From: Cercospora beticola
Taxonomy: Eukaryota > Ascomycota > Dothideomycetes > Mycosphaerellales > Mycosphaerellaceae
Assembly (NCBI RefSeq): GCF_033473495.1
Contig: NC_088941.1
Coordinates: forward strand, 2,108,001-2,172,000
Length of the DNA: 64,000 nt
Direction: 5' to 3'
In this document: in pieces, positions 10,101 to 18,891 of the stretch
How positions within the stretch are numbered: position 1 is the first letter of the stretch
Layout of the letters: every line of letters begins with the position of its first letter
Made by a program: the position numbers and the translations under genes
The notes under the pieces: generated by a model
What the model saw: the letters and a program-made list of their open reading frames with translations, nothing else
The model's database searches: none
What the model was told of the DNA's origin: nothing

Positions 10101-12329
10101 CTGGCCCACACTATGGGTCTTGGGAAGACCGTTCAGACCATCGCTACTCTCGTTGCGATCAACGAAGCGGCGCAGTCGAATAATCCTGCCGTATATGAGC
10201 AGATCCCCGAGCACCTTCGCCCTGCTGACATCCAGGAACGACAACTTCGCATGCTGATCCTGGTCCCAGCTGCACTGGTGCAAAACTGGCGTAGAGAGGT
10301 GTCTCAATGGGCACCGCACGTGCTCAAGAACACTTTCGCACTCGAGTCGGGCAAGAAGCGCCATCATCTTCTCGCAGAGCTCGGAGATTGGTACAAGGTC
10401 GGTGGGATGCTATTCATTACGTATACCCTTTTCCAGAAGTACGCCAACTGGAAAGACCCCATTACTGAGGCCCATATCCGCGAGATTGGTCCGCAGCTCG
10501 ACAAGTACTTGATCGAAGGGCCCGAATTAGTTGTCGCTGATGAGGTTCATACCCTGAAGAATGCCAAAGCCAAAGTCACACAGGCTGCAGCGCGCATTTG
10601 CACCGAGAGCAGGATTGGACTCACTGGTACACCAATGAGCAACAACGTGGATGAGATCTACTCACTGGTCTCCTTTGCTGCGCCCAACTACCTTGGCGAG
10701 AAGATGTGGTTCAATCAGCAATATTCTAATCCAATCGCGCAAGGCAATCGCAAAGACAGCGAGCCGTACGAGGTCCGGAAAATGCTGAAGAAGCTTGCGG
10801 TGCTTCGCAACCAGATCGAACCCAAGGTGAACCGTGCCGATATCTATGTTCTGCGTGGCTCGCTGAAGCCGAAGACGGAATTTGTCATCATGATGCCGCT
10901 TTCCAACATACAGCGAGTGGTCTACAACAAGTATCTTCAAGCATTGCGGAAGGATACAAACAATCTCGACGGTGTGATTCCTCAAACGAGGATCTTTGCC
11001 TGGCTTGCAGCCCTTACACTGCTCATGAACCACCCACTTGCATTCAAGCGCAAGCTCCTGGACCCGCCCAAGGCGAAATCGAAGACCAAGAAAAGCAAGC
11101 GGGAGTCCACGCCGCCTGCTAGCGACAGCGGCTCTGTAGCACCGTCAGCCGAGAACGACGCAGGTGCTGAGGATTACGGCAGCATAGATGATGCTGTACA
11201 GTCACTCTCCTTCTCAGATAAGGTCAAGAAGGACATGGTTGCAGACATCGATGATGAAGCCCGTCCTGAGTACTCCAAGAAGATGGCAATGTTGCTCATC
11301 ATACTGCGGCTTGCGGAGAAGTGTGGAGACAAGGTCCTCGTCTTTTCAGGAAGTATTCCGACCCTTGACATAGTCGAGGAGGTCATCAAGCAACGTGGCA
11401 TATCTTGCGGCCGAATCGATGGCAGCGTGCCGATACCCAAACGTCAGCCTGCCATCGATAAGTTTCATGCTGGTACGACCAAAGTCATGTTGATGTCAAC
11501 CAGAGCTGGGGTCGGACTGAATATCCAAGGCGCCAACCGTGTTGTCATCCTTGACTTCGGGTTCAATCCGTCTCATGAAGAGCAGGCGGTCGGTCGTGCG
11601 TATCGTATCGGACAGACCAAGCCAGTGTTCGTGTACCGTTTGGTCATCGGCGGCACATTTGAGGACAATATCTACGACAAGCAGATGTTCAAGACCTCTT
11701 TGACGCAACGCGTCGTGGACAAGAAGAACCCTCGTCGTATCGCGCTCGGCAGCGCTGGCGAGTGGCTGTACGAGCCACGAGACATGCCACAGGAGGACGT
11801 ACGACAGTGGCTCGACAAAGATGAAGCTGTTCTGCATAAGGTGCTTAAGAAACAGCTTGCAGATGATGACAAATATGAGGGACCACAGATCAAGAAACTC
11901 ACAACGATCGAGACCTTGCAGGAAGATGCAGCCGATGCACCTTTGGACGAGACGGAGCAACGTGAAGTGGAGGAGGAATTGGCTATGCGACGCAACCAGC
12001 GCATCATGGAGAAGCAAACAGCCAATGCTGGAGCTGGAGCTACTGGCTTGAGCGCGAGCCAGATCAACATGCCTCCGCCTGGCGTTCCGAGATCGACGGC
12101 GCCCGGTACCCGACCTGCTAAGAGCACGGCCCAGCGACGACCGTCTGCGGTGGTTAAGTTCCCTGTGCGTATGCCACATGGTCTACCGAACGTGGCTCGT
12201 CCGTCCGGTCCGTCTTCTACCATGCCGAATGCGTCTGCTGGCCGGGGCGGTTCACACCAGAACCAAGGCATTAATGGTGCACGCCCTACCTCCAGCAACC
12301 CGCAGTCGAACATGCATGGAATGCCTTGA
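7104..12329 (+). CDS. SNF2-family chromatin remodeller, ATRX/ARIP4 (RAD54L2)-type
   Basis: Intronless, 1741 aa, nuclear ATP-driven DNA translocase by family. Residues 1-95 (DPWKWTSTAVADFF, FDGVDLGFLREDCGI, QRSAIVHCIRKLK) resemble a SAM-type helical domain. A long acidic, Ser-rich disordered stretch with basic KKKRKK-type nuclear signals follows. The helicase N-lobe begins near 970 with LKEHQINGIQFMWREL. Walker A is AHTMGLGKT with K1008, motif II is DEVH from D1146, and motif III is GLTGTPMSNN. The C-lobe has VLVFSGS, IDGSVP, STRAGVGLNIQGANRV and QAVGRAYRIGQ near 1494. ILAHTMGLGKT and the QAVGRAYRIGQ region are typical of the Rad54-like ATRX/ARIP4 subgroup rather than Snf2 or Fun30; that subfamily call is inference. 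The tail is Pro/Ser-rich. Start ATG at 7104; no competing upstream ATG in frame was noticed. Confidence 0.88.
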   Translation: MDPDPWKWTSTAVADFFRNHATTLITDMPNARLPDLDSFAQKLEENDVCGAVLFDGVDLGFLREDCGIRSLGQRSAIVHCIRKLKTWSRSYPKGDEAPVPQTPVSVAATPVAIPGIEQEPASPVPIFDSANAKRAGENSEEAGSARKKRRLELPQPSIALTAPRDSALHNPAAFLGNEKLPVDNIFFGSTQMGQEISYGDTPNAMMVNPPTREASPHALSTSAILSEDDDLPIAEQCFQFQAPTKPPGLSAYVNKQIRHFLNLDIAESQIGSVKKTIRHGRDAIAIDPYPERMLTGTTSRSALVVQMAEHGRYVAKRENAAFVDSGIEYNEISVQGLPEASNSGEWDFLVAKHKSTADEKVLPAYMDSDSEGSLRSLQDEMEEEEEVEEDELQQTKPVGSRLDAMIDKALRDIADAWKDKILPRMEEKKAWTVWKRTRQSRTIRDNLINGSLDLIHNLEQRVQKFKTEMHHGEWRDEKEVAEQCKIMEATVEDIEEQRWKIDVWQRKKEPHHIARRGARLDSGHTFAGTSTQRQIPNVHANDRFSVERDDTIYDAVNDDDDDFHSAHGDLDTTEPIIEGQEEDQDASDEYSVHDDMDFINDAESPDGEAGDLLADSHQTPNCDQDVVPAHPSSEHSDFGQDLSSPSIKPEKRQTQRNDAQTMDNDRGTESDYLTSPSGMFKKPARKHMNTPIKSQKKNTEPIEISSDSTPVKAKPPKKKRKKIAYSATPENDSAQEVASWNLDDLVSASDRKRIMIRLLYEMGPEKRAAIQRKIKALRKSPFIDKLRDVLAVLSRDYSGSNQDIDVVVAGKLFLAYTYCKPECLLDDSFADIPWSSVSTDRLALTTFCGLLELFLEKSNLWRAPAKPTSGRQGEVIDLVGSSEEDDTQLAGTPKKRKAKKVKLDINAEQSQAAAYLRQQRFKEMKSAGSNSQELQAMIQSDPSRSTVAINPLASKENGEEFIFIDKRIARELKEHQINGIQFMWRELTAGGDEGGQGCILAHTMGLGKTVQTIATLVAINEAAQSNNPAVYEQIPEHLRPADIQERQLRMLILVPAALVQNWRREVSQWAPHVLKNTFALESGKKRHHLLAELGDWYKVGGMLFITYTLFQKYANWKDPITEAHIREIGPQLDKYLIEGPELVVADEVHTLKNAKAKVTQAAARICTESRIGLTGTPMSNNVDEIYSLVSFAAPNYLGEKMWFNQQYSNPIAQGNRKDSEPYEVRKMLKKLAVLRNQIEPKVNRADIYVLRGSLKPKTEFVIMMPLSNIQRVVYNKYLQALRKDTNNLDGVIPQTRIFAWLAALTLLMNHPLAFKRKLLDPPKAKSKTKKSKRESTPPASDSGSVAPSAENDAGAEDYGSIDDAVQSLSFSDKVKKDMVADIDDEARPEYSKKMAMLLIILRLAEKCGDKVLVFSGSIPTLDIVEEVIKQRGISCGRIDGSVPIPKRQPAIDKFHAGTTKVMLMSTRAGVGLNIQGANRVVILDFGFNPSHEEQAVGRAYRIGQTKPVFVYRLVIGGTFEDNIYDKQMFKTSLTQRVVDKKNPRRIALGSAGEWLYEPRDMPQEDVRQWLDKDEAVLHKVLKKQLADDDKYEGPQIKKLTTIETLQEDAADAPLDETEQREVEEELAMRRNQRIMEKQTANAGAGATGLSASQINMPPPGVPRSTAPGTRPAKSTAQRRPSAVVKFPVRMPHGLPNVARPSGPSSTMPNASAGRGGSHQNQGINGARPTSSNPQSNMHGMP

Positions 12330-13161
12330 GTTGGATGAGCATGACATAAGAGAGGATGAGACGCCGGAGATAGGAGGAAGGCGGAGAGACAGATGGACAT
12401 CGCTCTAATGAGTGGAAGGGCGTTGTGATGCACGAGGAGTGGAGCAAAAGGAAAACAAAGCATGCATTGGCGTTTCACAGACTTTCTGTGGGTCTGATTT
12501 AGCGCGCAGAGATACCCCTGAGCAGCTATGCTCTCTTGCTATGACTGTACAATGAGACAATGATCCTTGACACCCGTCTCCTGATACTCATGCTTCGCTC
12601 TGATGATATAATATTGCTTTTTCGTTTCTCTCGTGACCCCTCGACGCATTCGCCGCTCGCTTTGCTGCATTGACTGCCTCTGTGCACTTGTCATCAGCGG
12701 AAGCACTCAAATCAAAATTCTCAAGTACTCGCGCCTTTGCTTCCAGTTCATATCGCCCATCACTGCTCCTGAGAAAAAATCCAATCAAGTGGCCGCTTGA
12801 TGTTCTCGATTTGCGTCAGAGCCGTATCGATTCCAGCATGGACTCCCGTCCACGAATCTCCGTCGCGAAGCCAATAGTTGAGGGCAGTGAAGACGACGAC
12901 ATGGAAGATACAGAAGCTGAGCCTAGGCGTGCGTTCCCTGAGTCTCGGATGGCGTGTTGGCTCTCTGCGAATTTGCAGGCAAAAAATCCAGTAGTACAAC
13001 ATTGGGGTGCTCAACTTCCGCATTATTCCCAGAGCGATACGATCCATTTTGATGTGAGATTCGCTTGATTCGTTGTTTCTCTGATGGATGGTGGTGGATA
13101 GCTGGTTGTGCTTTTGGATGCTTGGTTGCTTTGTGGTGGGTGGAAGTTCAGAGATAAGGTA
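12330..13161. other. Intergenic, 3' of the SNF2 gene
   Basis: Both strands have open frames of up to 130 codons (for example 12841-13068 plus and 12760-13047 minus). They lack domain motifs and supportable splice links. No gene is called. Confidence 0.45.
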
Positions 13162-13503
13162 TCAAAACCAGTTGCCTGTGAGGGCGTCGACAACGCCTAA
13201 CAACGTGCTGTGCCGCACATGCCAGCTGAATTGCTCCTCCGCAAGAAGAGTGGCCATCACGGCTGAGATGACAGCAATGACGATCCACAGAGCCGCGACT
13301 GGTTCCACCGGATTGCAGGAAAATCCCCGGTGCTCGAAGTCGATCATGATGGAAATCGCGTTGCTTGCCGAGAAGGCAACGGAAAGGTCGAAGATGCAGT
13401 AGAAGATGGGGAGCGAGAGTTTGAGAGTGAGGTGGAGAAAGAGCGTCCAGACCAGGTTGGCAATCGCGATATCGAGTTTGAGTAGCGCGAGGAAAGCGTC
13501 CAT
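13162..13503 (-). CDS. Small putative membrane protein
   Basis: 113 aa from the ATG at 13503. Three or four hydrophobic stretches are visible: FLALLKLDIAIANLVWTLFL, LSLPIFYCIFDLSVAF and PVAALWIVIAVISAVMATLL. The frame is open upstream only through a GTG, so the ATG at 13503 was chosen. I recognise no family; the layout loosely recalls small tetraspan (MARVEL-like) proteins, but it is too short to say. It could be a fragment of a spliced gene or a chance frame. Confidence 0.35.
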   Translation of the reverse strand: MDAFLALLKLDIAIANLVWTLFLHLTLKLSLPIFYCIFDLSVAFSASNAISIMIDFEHRGFSCNPVEPVAALWIVIAVISAVMATLLAEEQFSWHVRHSTLLGVVDALTGNWF

Positions 13504-14596
13504 CGTGGTTGCTGAAGGTGAGTTGTCGAATGTGAGTTCTTGGAAGTGAAGCGAAGCGAGAGGTGCCCGCTCTATTTCGCTGGTGACTTGTGTACTCTTC
13601 TGGTATTTATGAAGATCTAGTCTCACTCGTGCGTTGCTGTGTCTGGAAGTGAAAGGGTGACTTCTTGATGTTGGAAATTCAAACGTCCTTAAGTCCGGAT
13701 TCCAGAGTTATGTCTCAGCTGTCTCACCGTGAAATTCGAGGCCACGAGCACCATCGCTATTTTCGAGCTCTTCAGATCGAGGATCTGAGGGCAGCAGACT
13801 ATCGCGCAACAAGCAAATGCAGCTCCAGGTCCATTCGCTTCGAGTTGAGGCCACCTCAGCATGCCGACAAAGCTCGAGAAGACCCAGACGAGAACAACTC
13901 GACATGCCTGAGCGATGCGCAGCAGTCAAGGCTGCGACATTCGACTCACGTATCCCGTCCTCGTTTGCCACTGGACGCCACTCTCCGATGACTCCGCAGA
14001 GTCTCTTGACGTATTCACCAATGCCACAAGCGCCTCGTACAAATAACTCAGGAGCGCCAGTCATTTCCCTCAACCTCTTCAACAAGCAGCCCAGATCGTA
14101 CGTCGAGCACCAATGATGGCACCCAACAATCACAACCAGATCCAAGGTCTCTCCGCCCGTCTCCGCCGTCTGAACACAGAAGACCGTCATGCAGGAACCA
14201 CAGGCGAAGGCCACTTCGACCTTGTCGACTGCCATCGCGTTCGCTCTGGAGTGATCACACCACCATACCGAGAAGGAGGAACCATCTCAGATCATATCGA
14301 TTCATGCAATCCAGTCAGCAGTCCTTGGTGTTGTCCCCGTTGGGCAGGTGAAAAGGCACAGGAAAGTTGGTTCGACGCGCACCACGAAGGCTATGACGCG
14401 GATGATGAAGCAGGATTCTGAACAGTCTATTGACATATTGTGACGGCCGTTATCATACGCAAAAATATGTAGTACGCAGACAAGCAATCGCATTGAGCAA
14501 GCAAAGCATATCGCATAAAATCAATTTGTCAGAAGGAGATGAGGAAATACTAACGCAATCATTATCGAGCCCTTGCATTTTGCGCAAAGTCATTCT
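13504..14596. other. Intergenic, unresolved short frames
   Basis: A minus-strand frame at 13708-14235 begins with ATG and encodes a Cys-rich 175-residue sequence. Plus-strand frames at 13817-14116 and 14113-14421 overlap it. None has a recognisable domain or clean splice logic, so none is called. Confidence 0.4.
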
Positions 14597-16156
14597 TCAT
14601 GGGCTGTGCTCTCCCAAGCGAGGTGCACCACCCTTCCAGTCATCACGCTCGAAATACCTAAAGACGAGCTCGTAACCTTCCAGATCGTGCACGACGCGAT
14701 CGATGCGCTTGTAGCCCTTGATGCGGTCCATTCGCTTGTCATTCTTTGCGTTACCATTCTCGCTGCCGTCCTTTGCCTCAAAGAGCGTGACGCTGAAGCG
14801 GCCAGGCTTGAAGATGCCCACAACCTGCTGCACCACATCGACCGTGGAGCGTCCGGTTTGACGAGTCGGCACGTTGGTCTCGAAACTGGCATAGGAGCAC
14901 TGTGGCTCAGGTGTGACGTGCACAGTCCAGTAGTGAGTGTTCTCAGCATCGCCGGGAATTGGCACAACTCCATTCGCTGAGTAGCCACATGGCGTGAAGA
15001 GGTAGGAGTCGATACGGGCGTCCGGATACTTGGATGCTGGGTACACATCTGCAAGTCCGCAAGCTTCGGTCACAACTGTTCCTAAGGTGTGGCCTTCGGT
15101 GCTGAGCTCTTCACCAAAGGTGAGCGGCTCATCATCAGACTCCGAGCTGAGCTCTGCGTGCTCCTTGGCAGTCTGAGCAAAGACATCAAAGCTAGCATCG
15201 TCGCTACCAGTAACCAAAGTGTTCCCCGAGATACTAGGATCGGAGTTGTTGTGCTCCTGGATCACGCCGAGATGAGCGATTGCGTCCTTGCGGGCCAGGT
15301 GGGAGCAGCGAGCATTGTCTTGCGCAATCAAGCTGGCGTCCTCGAGATAGAACTTGCGAGCATTTTGCACCTCCAGATCGGTCATGAGGATTTCCAAAGT
15401 TTCATCGCCCGTTTCATTCTCCGGCATGCGCCTTCCCTTCTCTGGCAAAACCATTTGCTGGGTCGGAGTCTGATGAATCTCCTCTTCGGGAGTGGAAGGA
15501 GGAGTCAATTCAGTGCCTGGTCCGGTAATATAAAGGTACCAATGCTCGCCGTTCATCTTGCCAATCATGTATGCACTACCGCCCAAGAACATCCTGTCCA
15601 AGTACCGCACCTCGTCGCGCCAGCTGCGGTGTGGCCCTTTCTGTTGATCGGGGAACAAGAAGTTCTTGCGACTGTAGAAGACACGATGTGGCTTAGCCGC
15701 CGCACTGGTGCCTTCTGGCAGGCTGGCCTTGACGTGCGGGAAGCCCGCTTCTAGAGCTGCGATTTCCAGAATGCGTGGCAGCCCACGCAACAGAGTAGTC
15801 GTGCCGCAAGTCTTTAGCACGAGCTTGTGTGGGAAGATGAACATGCTCGACTCCGAGAGCAAGTACGCATCGACATTGCCAGACTCGATGACTGACAGAA
15901 CCTTGCAGTTGACTAGGTCAAGCATTTCCTTCCAGGTGTCCTGAGATACGGCCTTCAGCCCATTTGGCACTGCCGAAGGCGGCAGCGCCTTGTCCGACTC
16001 CGTGAACCATACTTCTAGGAGCTTCTCTGGTCCTTCAAATGCATTGCTGGAGTCAAGATCGAGAGCAGTAATGTCTCGATTGATCGTCCAATGCGGAGTT
16101 CCACTCAATGAGGAAGGAGAATTGGTATAGTTGGGTGGGATCGTAGTGTTCACCAT
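14597..16156 (-). CDS. spe2: S-adenosylmethionine decarboxylase proenzyme
   Basis: Makes decarboxylated AdoMet, the aminopropyl donor for spermidine and spermine. 519 aa from the ATG at 16156. The family processing site LLSESSMFIFPHK is present: self-cleavage is expected between E102 and S103, turning the serine into the pyruvoyl cofactor. The catalytic cysteine sits in KTCGTT (C117). Other family blocks are FYSRKNFLFPDQQ, GKMNGEHWYLY, LEILMTDL, TPCGYSANGV and YWTVHVTPEPQCSYASFETN. It is much longer than the human enzyme, mainly through low-complexity inserts after the GKMNGEHWYLY block (TPPSTPEEE) and before TPCGYSANG (SDDASFDVF, SSESDDEP). No ATG lies in the minus-strand leader from 16157 to about 16579, so the upstream regulatory ORF known in some relatives is not evident in unspliced sequence. 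Confidence 0.93.
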   Translation of the reverse strand: MVNTTIPPNYTNSPSSLSGTPHWTINRDITALDLDSSNAFEGPEKLLEVWFTESDKALPPSAVPNGLKAVSQDTWKEMLDLVNCKVLSVIESGNVDAYLLSESSMFIFPHKLVLKTCGTTTLLRGLPRILEIAALEAGFPHVKASLPEGTSAAAKPHRVFYSRKNFLFPDQQKGPHRSWRDEVRYLDRMFLGGSAYMIGKMNGEHWYLYITGPGTELTPPSTPEEEIHQTPTQQMVLPEKGRRMPENETGDETLEILMTDLEVQNARKFYLEDASLIAQDNARCSHLARKDAIAHLGVIQEHNNSDPSISGNTLVTGSDDASFDVFAQTAKEHAELSSESDDEPLTFGEELSTEGHTLGTVVTEACGLADVYPASKYPDARIDSYLFTPCGYSANGVVPIPGDAENTHYWTVHVTPEPQCSYASFETNVPTRQTGRSTVDVVQQVVGIFKPGRFSVTLFEAKDGSENGNAKNDKRMDRIKGYKRIDRVVHDLEGYELVFRYFERDDWKGGAPRLGEHSP

Positions 16157-17357
16157 TTCCAATGCTTGCTCTTTCGGCTGGTTTCTTGATCACGCACTTG
16201 TGCACTTGTGCCTCTTGACCTGGCGCAGGCGGCTGTGTGTCCGCTGATCCTCTGAACTGTGATAGCTCTGTCTGCTGCCTCAGCGACTGTCTCAAGATCG
16301 CCTGAGGAGAGAAGGCCCACACCCTTCTTTTCGAGTTGGAGGCTGGCTTACGCCAGCAGCAAGCGGTTGTGAATGTGGTAGACGACCTTGGTCGTGTTAT
16401 GGAGGTCTTCCGCAGGAAAGGATATGGGAGCTCTTGCGGCGGGGAATGGTGCCGACTATGCGCGGGTCGAGGTGAACAGGTCTCCGATACCCGGCGGAAG
16501 TATCGGGTCGATAGGCTGTGGGAAGGTGGTGCTTTGGTAGGTCGAGGTCGTCGAGATGGTGTTATCTAGGCCTGTGACACATGGGGTGGTCAGCGTCGCA
16601 CTCAATTCACCACAGCGGCAAACTTTGGTTTTCCTACTTCTGAGGCTTGGACAGTGCTCGTAGAAGATCTTCTGGACGCATGGAACGTGGGAGTATTGCT
16701 GGAGAGGCTCTGGTTTACAGACTCTTCATTGAGAGTCTGATATCAAGCACGCGACGTGCTTTTTTTGGGCGCAGAGTGCAATCGTCGCAAGGTGGGTCGC
16801 ACTGGTCTCGTGCGTTGTTGCCGCTTTTGTAGGGTTTCAGAGGGACTTTGCAAATTACAGGTCCGAATCTGAGGTGTTTTCGAGGTCAGTTTGTCGTGGT
16901 GGACAACATGGACGAGGGCGAAATTTTTAAAGTGACGTGGCTGCAGATGGCGGGCCAATTCTCGATATGCAGCCCAACGCCAAGTGCATGTATCCGAGCG
17001 TCTCAGACCAACAGGTCAATGCCTGCATGCGTGATTTAAACATCAGACGACGTTGCACGAATGCCTGTTCCTACTCAGTCCCGAATGCTGCTCGTTTGGT
17101 TGAGTGCCTTATACCCAAGCTCACGAAGCGTTTGCCACCTACTGCTCAAATCTGTCTTGGACTGAAGAACATCTGCGTATCAAAGACCGAATGCCTTCAT
17201 CTATGGGGCTATCGCCACCCTTGCATAGCATATGCCTCTCAGGATAATCACGCAGACCATTGAGCAGCTCATGGAGAAACAACCAAAATGTTCTTGATGT
17301 GTACTTTGTCGATTACATTTGTACATACGAAGAACAGATGCCTGCTCTGTTCAACTC
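16157..17357. other. Intergenic, spe2 promoter and 3' flank of the hydrolase gene
   Basis: No supportable gene. A plus-strand frame at 16937-17263 is Cys-rich but has no signal peptide and no family motif. The part next to 16156 should be the spe2 leader. Confidence 0.5.
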
Positions 17358-18891
17358 TCAATGTCCTCTACCAGGAGGATTTCCAGTATTAGATGATGAT
17401 GGTACAGTTGGTGGTGGGCCCATGCTACCAGGCGCAGAAGACGCAAACCCACCATACAGCATTGGTCCCAAGAGCACAGCCAGCTCTTGAATATCGGCCA
17501 CCATTTCCGCCGGTCGCTCCCAGGCAGGGAATCGCACGCTACCAGAGCGGCTGCGAAAGAGGAGTACCCGATGATATGATTCTGCCCATCGTGCGCTGGA
17601 ATGCGGTTGCTCATGACTCCCAAAGTGCGAGATTGCCAAAGGGACCTGGGTATAAGAGCGCCAGAGTTTGGGCACCACTGGTGCAGAGCTCATGAGCCAC
17701 CTGAGGGCTACCTCTGGGCCGGGTAACCAGTACAGCATACACCAATCAATCAGTGCCGTAGGTGTCCATGCATTTTGTAAGCCTGGGATATTGATGAATG
17801 GTGAGGTGGAGGCGTCGGAGGACGTGGGTTGGATGGCATCCATGGTATACGCTAGCAACCCCGTGGGCGAGTCACACAACGCGTATGCGACGGTCTGTGG
17901 ACGGTCTGGTATGATCGAAGGTGATCCAGGTGTCAGTGGAGGTGTGATGCCATGAGGCGATTGGGAAGGCGAAGCTGGCATCGACGTGGGCTGGTGCGAA
18001 TAGCCGTAGCTCGTTCTAAATGAAGATGTGTCAGCCTTCGTGTACGGAACTCGTGGGCAGACAACTGACCTGGGATCCGGTAGATCAGGGTTCGAAGTAT
18101 GAACCGCGATGCAGCTCTCGCTGTGCACCAGTGCCAGCAAACGACAGATATTGAACCCCCTAATTGCGCGTCAGTTCACATGGGCCTGATGAGGAGGATG
18201 CACAGGCTGGCAGACCTTGTGCATATCTGAGACGTACCATCCGCTCCCAGTCGCGATATATGTTGAATAGCCCAGCGATTTCATCAAGGCATCGAACAGC
18301 TCTGCGGTAGACGAGACATTGTTTCCTTCTTCAGCAACCACATCGCTAAATCCGAAGCCTGGGATGCTTGGTGCGATAACGTGGAAAGAAGGTGTGTTCT
18401 CGTTTCCCCGGGGTGGTGTTTTGACGGGGTCTGTGAGGCTATCAATCATATGGTATATGCCAATGAAGCTTTCAGGCAGCCCGCCGTGTACAAAGATGAG
18501 GGGTATAGCGTTCGGAGACGTTGAACGCTTGTGTACGTAGTGCAGCCGAGTGCCCTGCACGACCATACGATACTGTGGAAGCGTATCATTGTAATGTGCC
18601 TATCACAAGTTAGCTGAGAATGATTTGAGAATGATCCATAAATGTTACTTCCTGAGCTCTCCAGTTATACCTTTCCACCCAGTGATCCACAAGTGGCTCC
18701 AAATCAGATTTGGCGACACCGAAACTCCATCTCGTAGGCTGACGACTGCGTTGCTCCCGCGGCAACCGTGTGAGTTCCAGCTTTCGTCGGGTCAAGTCGA
18801 GGTACTTCTGGGAGACATGCATCCGATAGGGCAGCACGACGTTTGTGACAGTCGATGGTGACCTTCCGCTTGACGATGCATTCGACGCCAT
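17358..18891 (-). CDS. Epoxide-hydrolase-like alpha/beta-hydrolase, catalytic residues apparently replaced
   Basis: Proposed exons 18891-18649, 18599-18238, 18159-18070 and 18015-17358 give 450 aa. All introns are GT-AG, about 49-78 bp, and the junctions restore family sequence (NWRAQE/AHYNDTLPQY and GSGW/GFNICRLLALVH). The N-terminal epoxide-hydrolase block is clear (YLDLTRRKLELTRLPREQ, LVDHWVERYNWRAQE), as are IPLIFVHG, FHVIAPSIPGFGFSD and the C-terminal YALCDSPTGLLAY and WCMLYWL. The nucleophile motif, usually GGDWG, reads GSGWG with Gly at 201. The catalytic-His position, usually GGHF.AWE, reads SVRFPAWE with Arg at 393. The oxyanion motif reads HGGLP instead of HGWP. As read, it lacks Asp and His of the triad, so a classical hydrolase mechanism is doubtful. 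A Pro/Ser/Gly-rich tail ends the protein. Confidence 0.75.

Noticed and set aside
13708..14235. ATG-started 175-residue minus-strand frame
   Set aside because: No recognisable motif or hydrophobic pattern; overlapping frames on the other strand are just as long.
16157..16582. uORF of the AdoMet decarboxylase type
   Set aside because: Looked for on the minus strand; no ATG occurs between 16157 and 16579.
16937..17263. Cys-rich 108-residue plus-strand frame as a possible small secreted effector
   Set aside because: No signal peptide, irregular Cys spacing, and overlap with other equally long frames.
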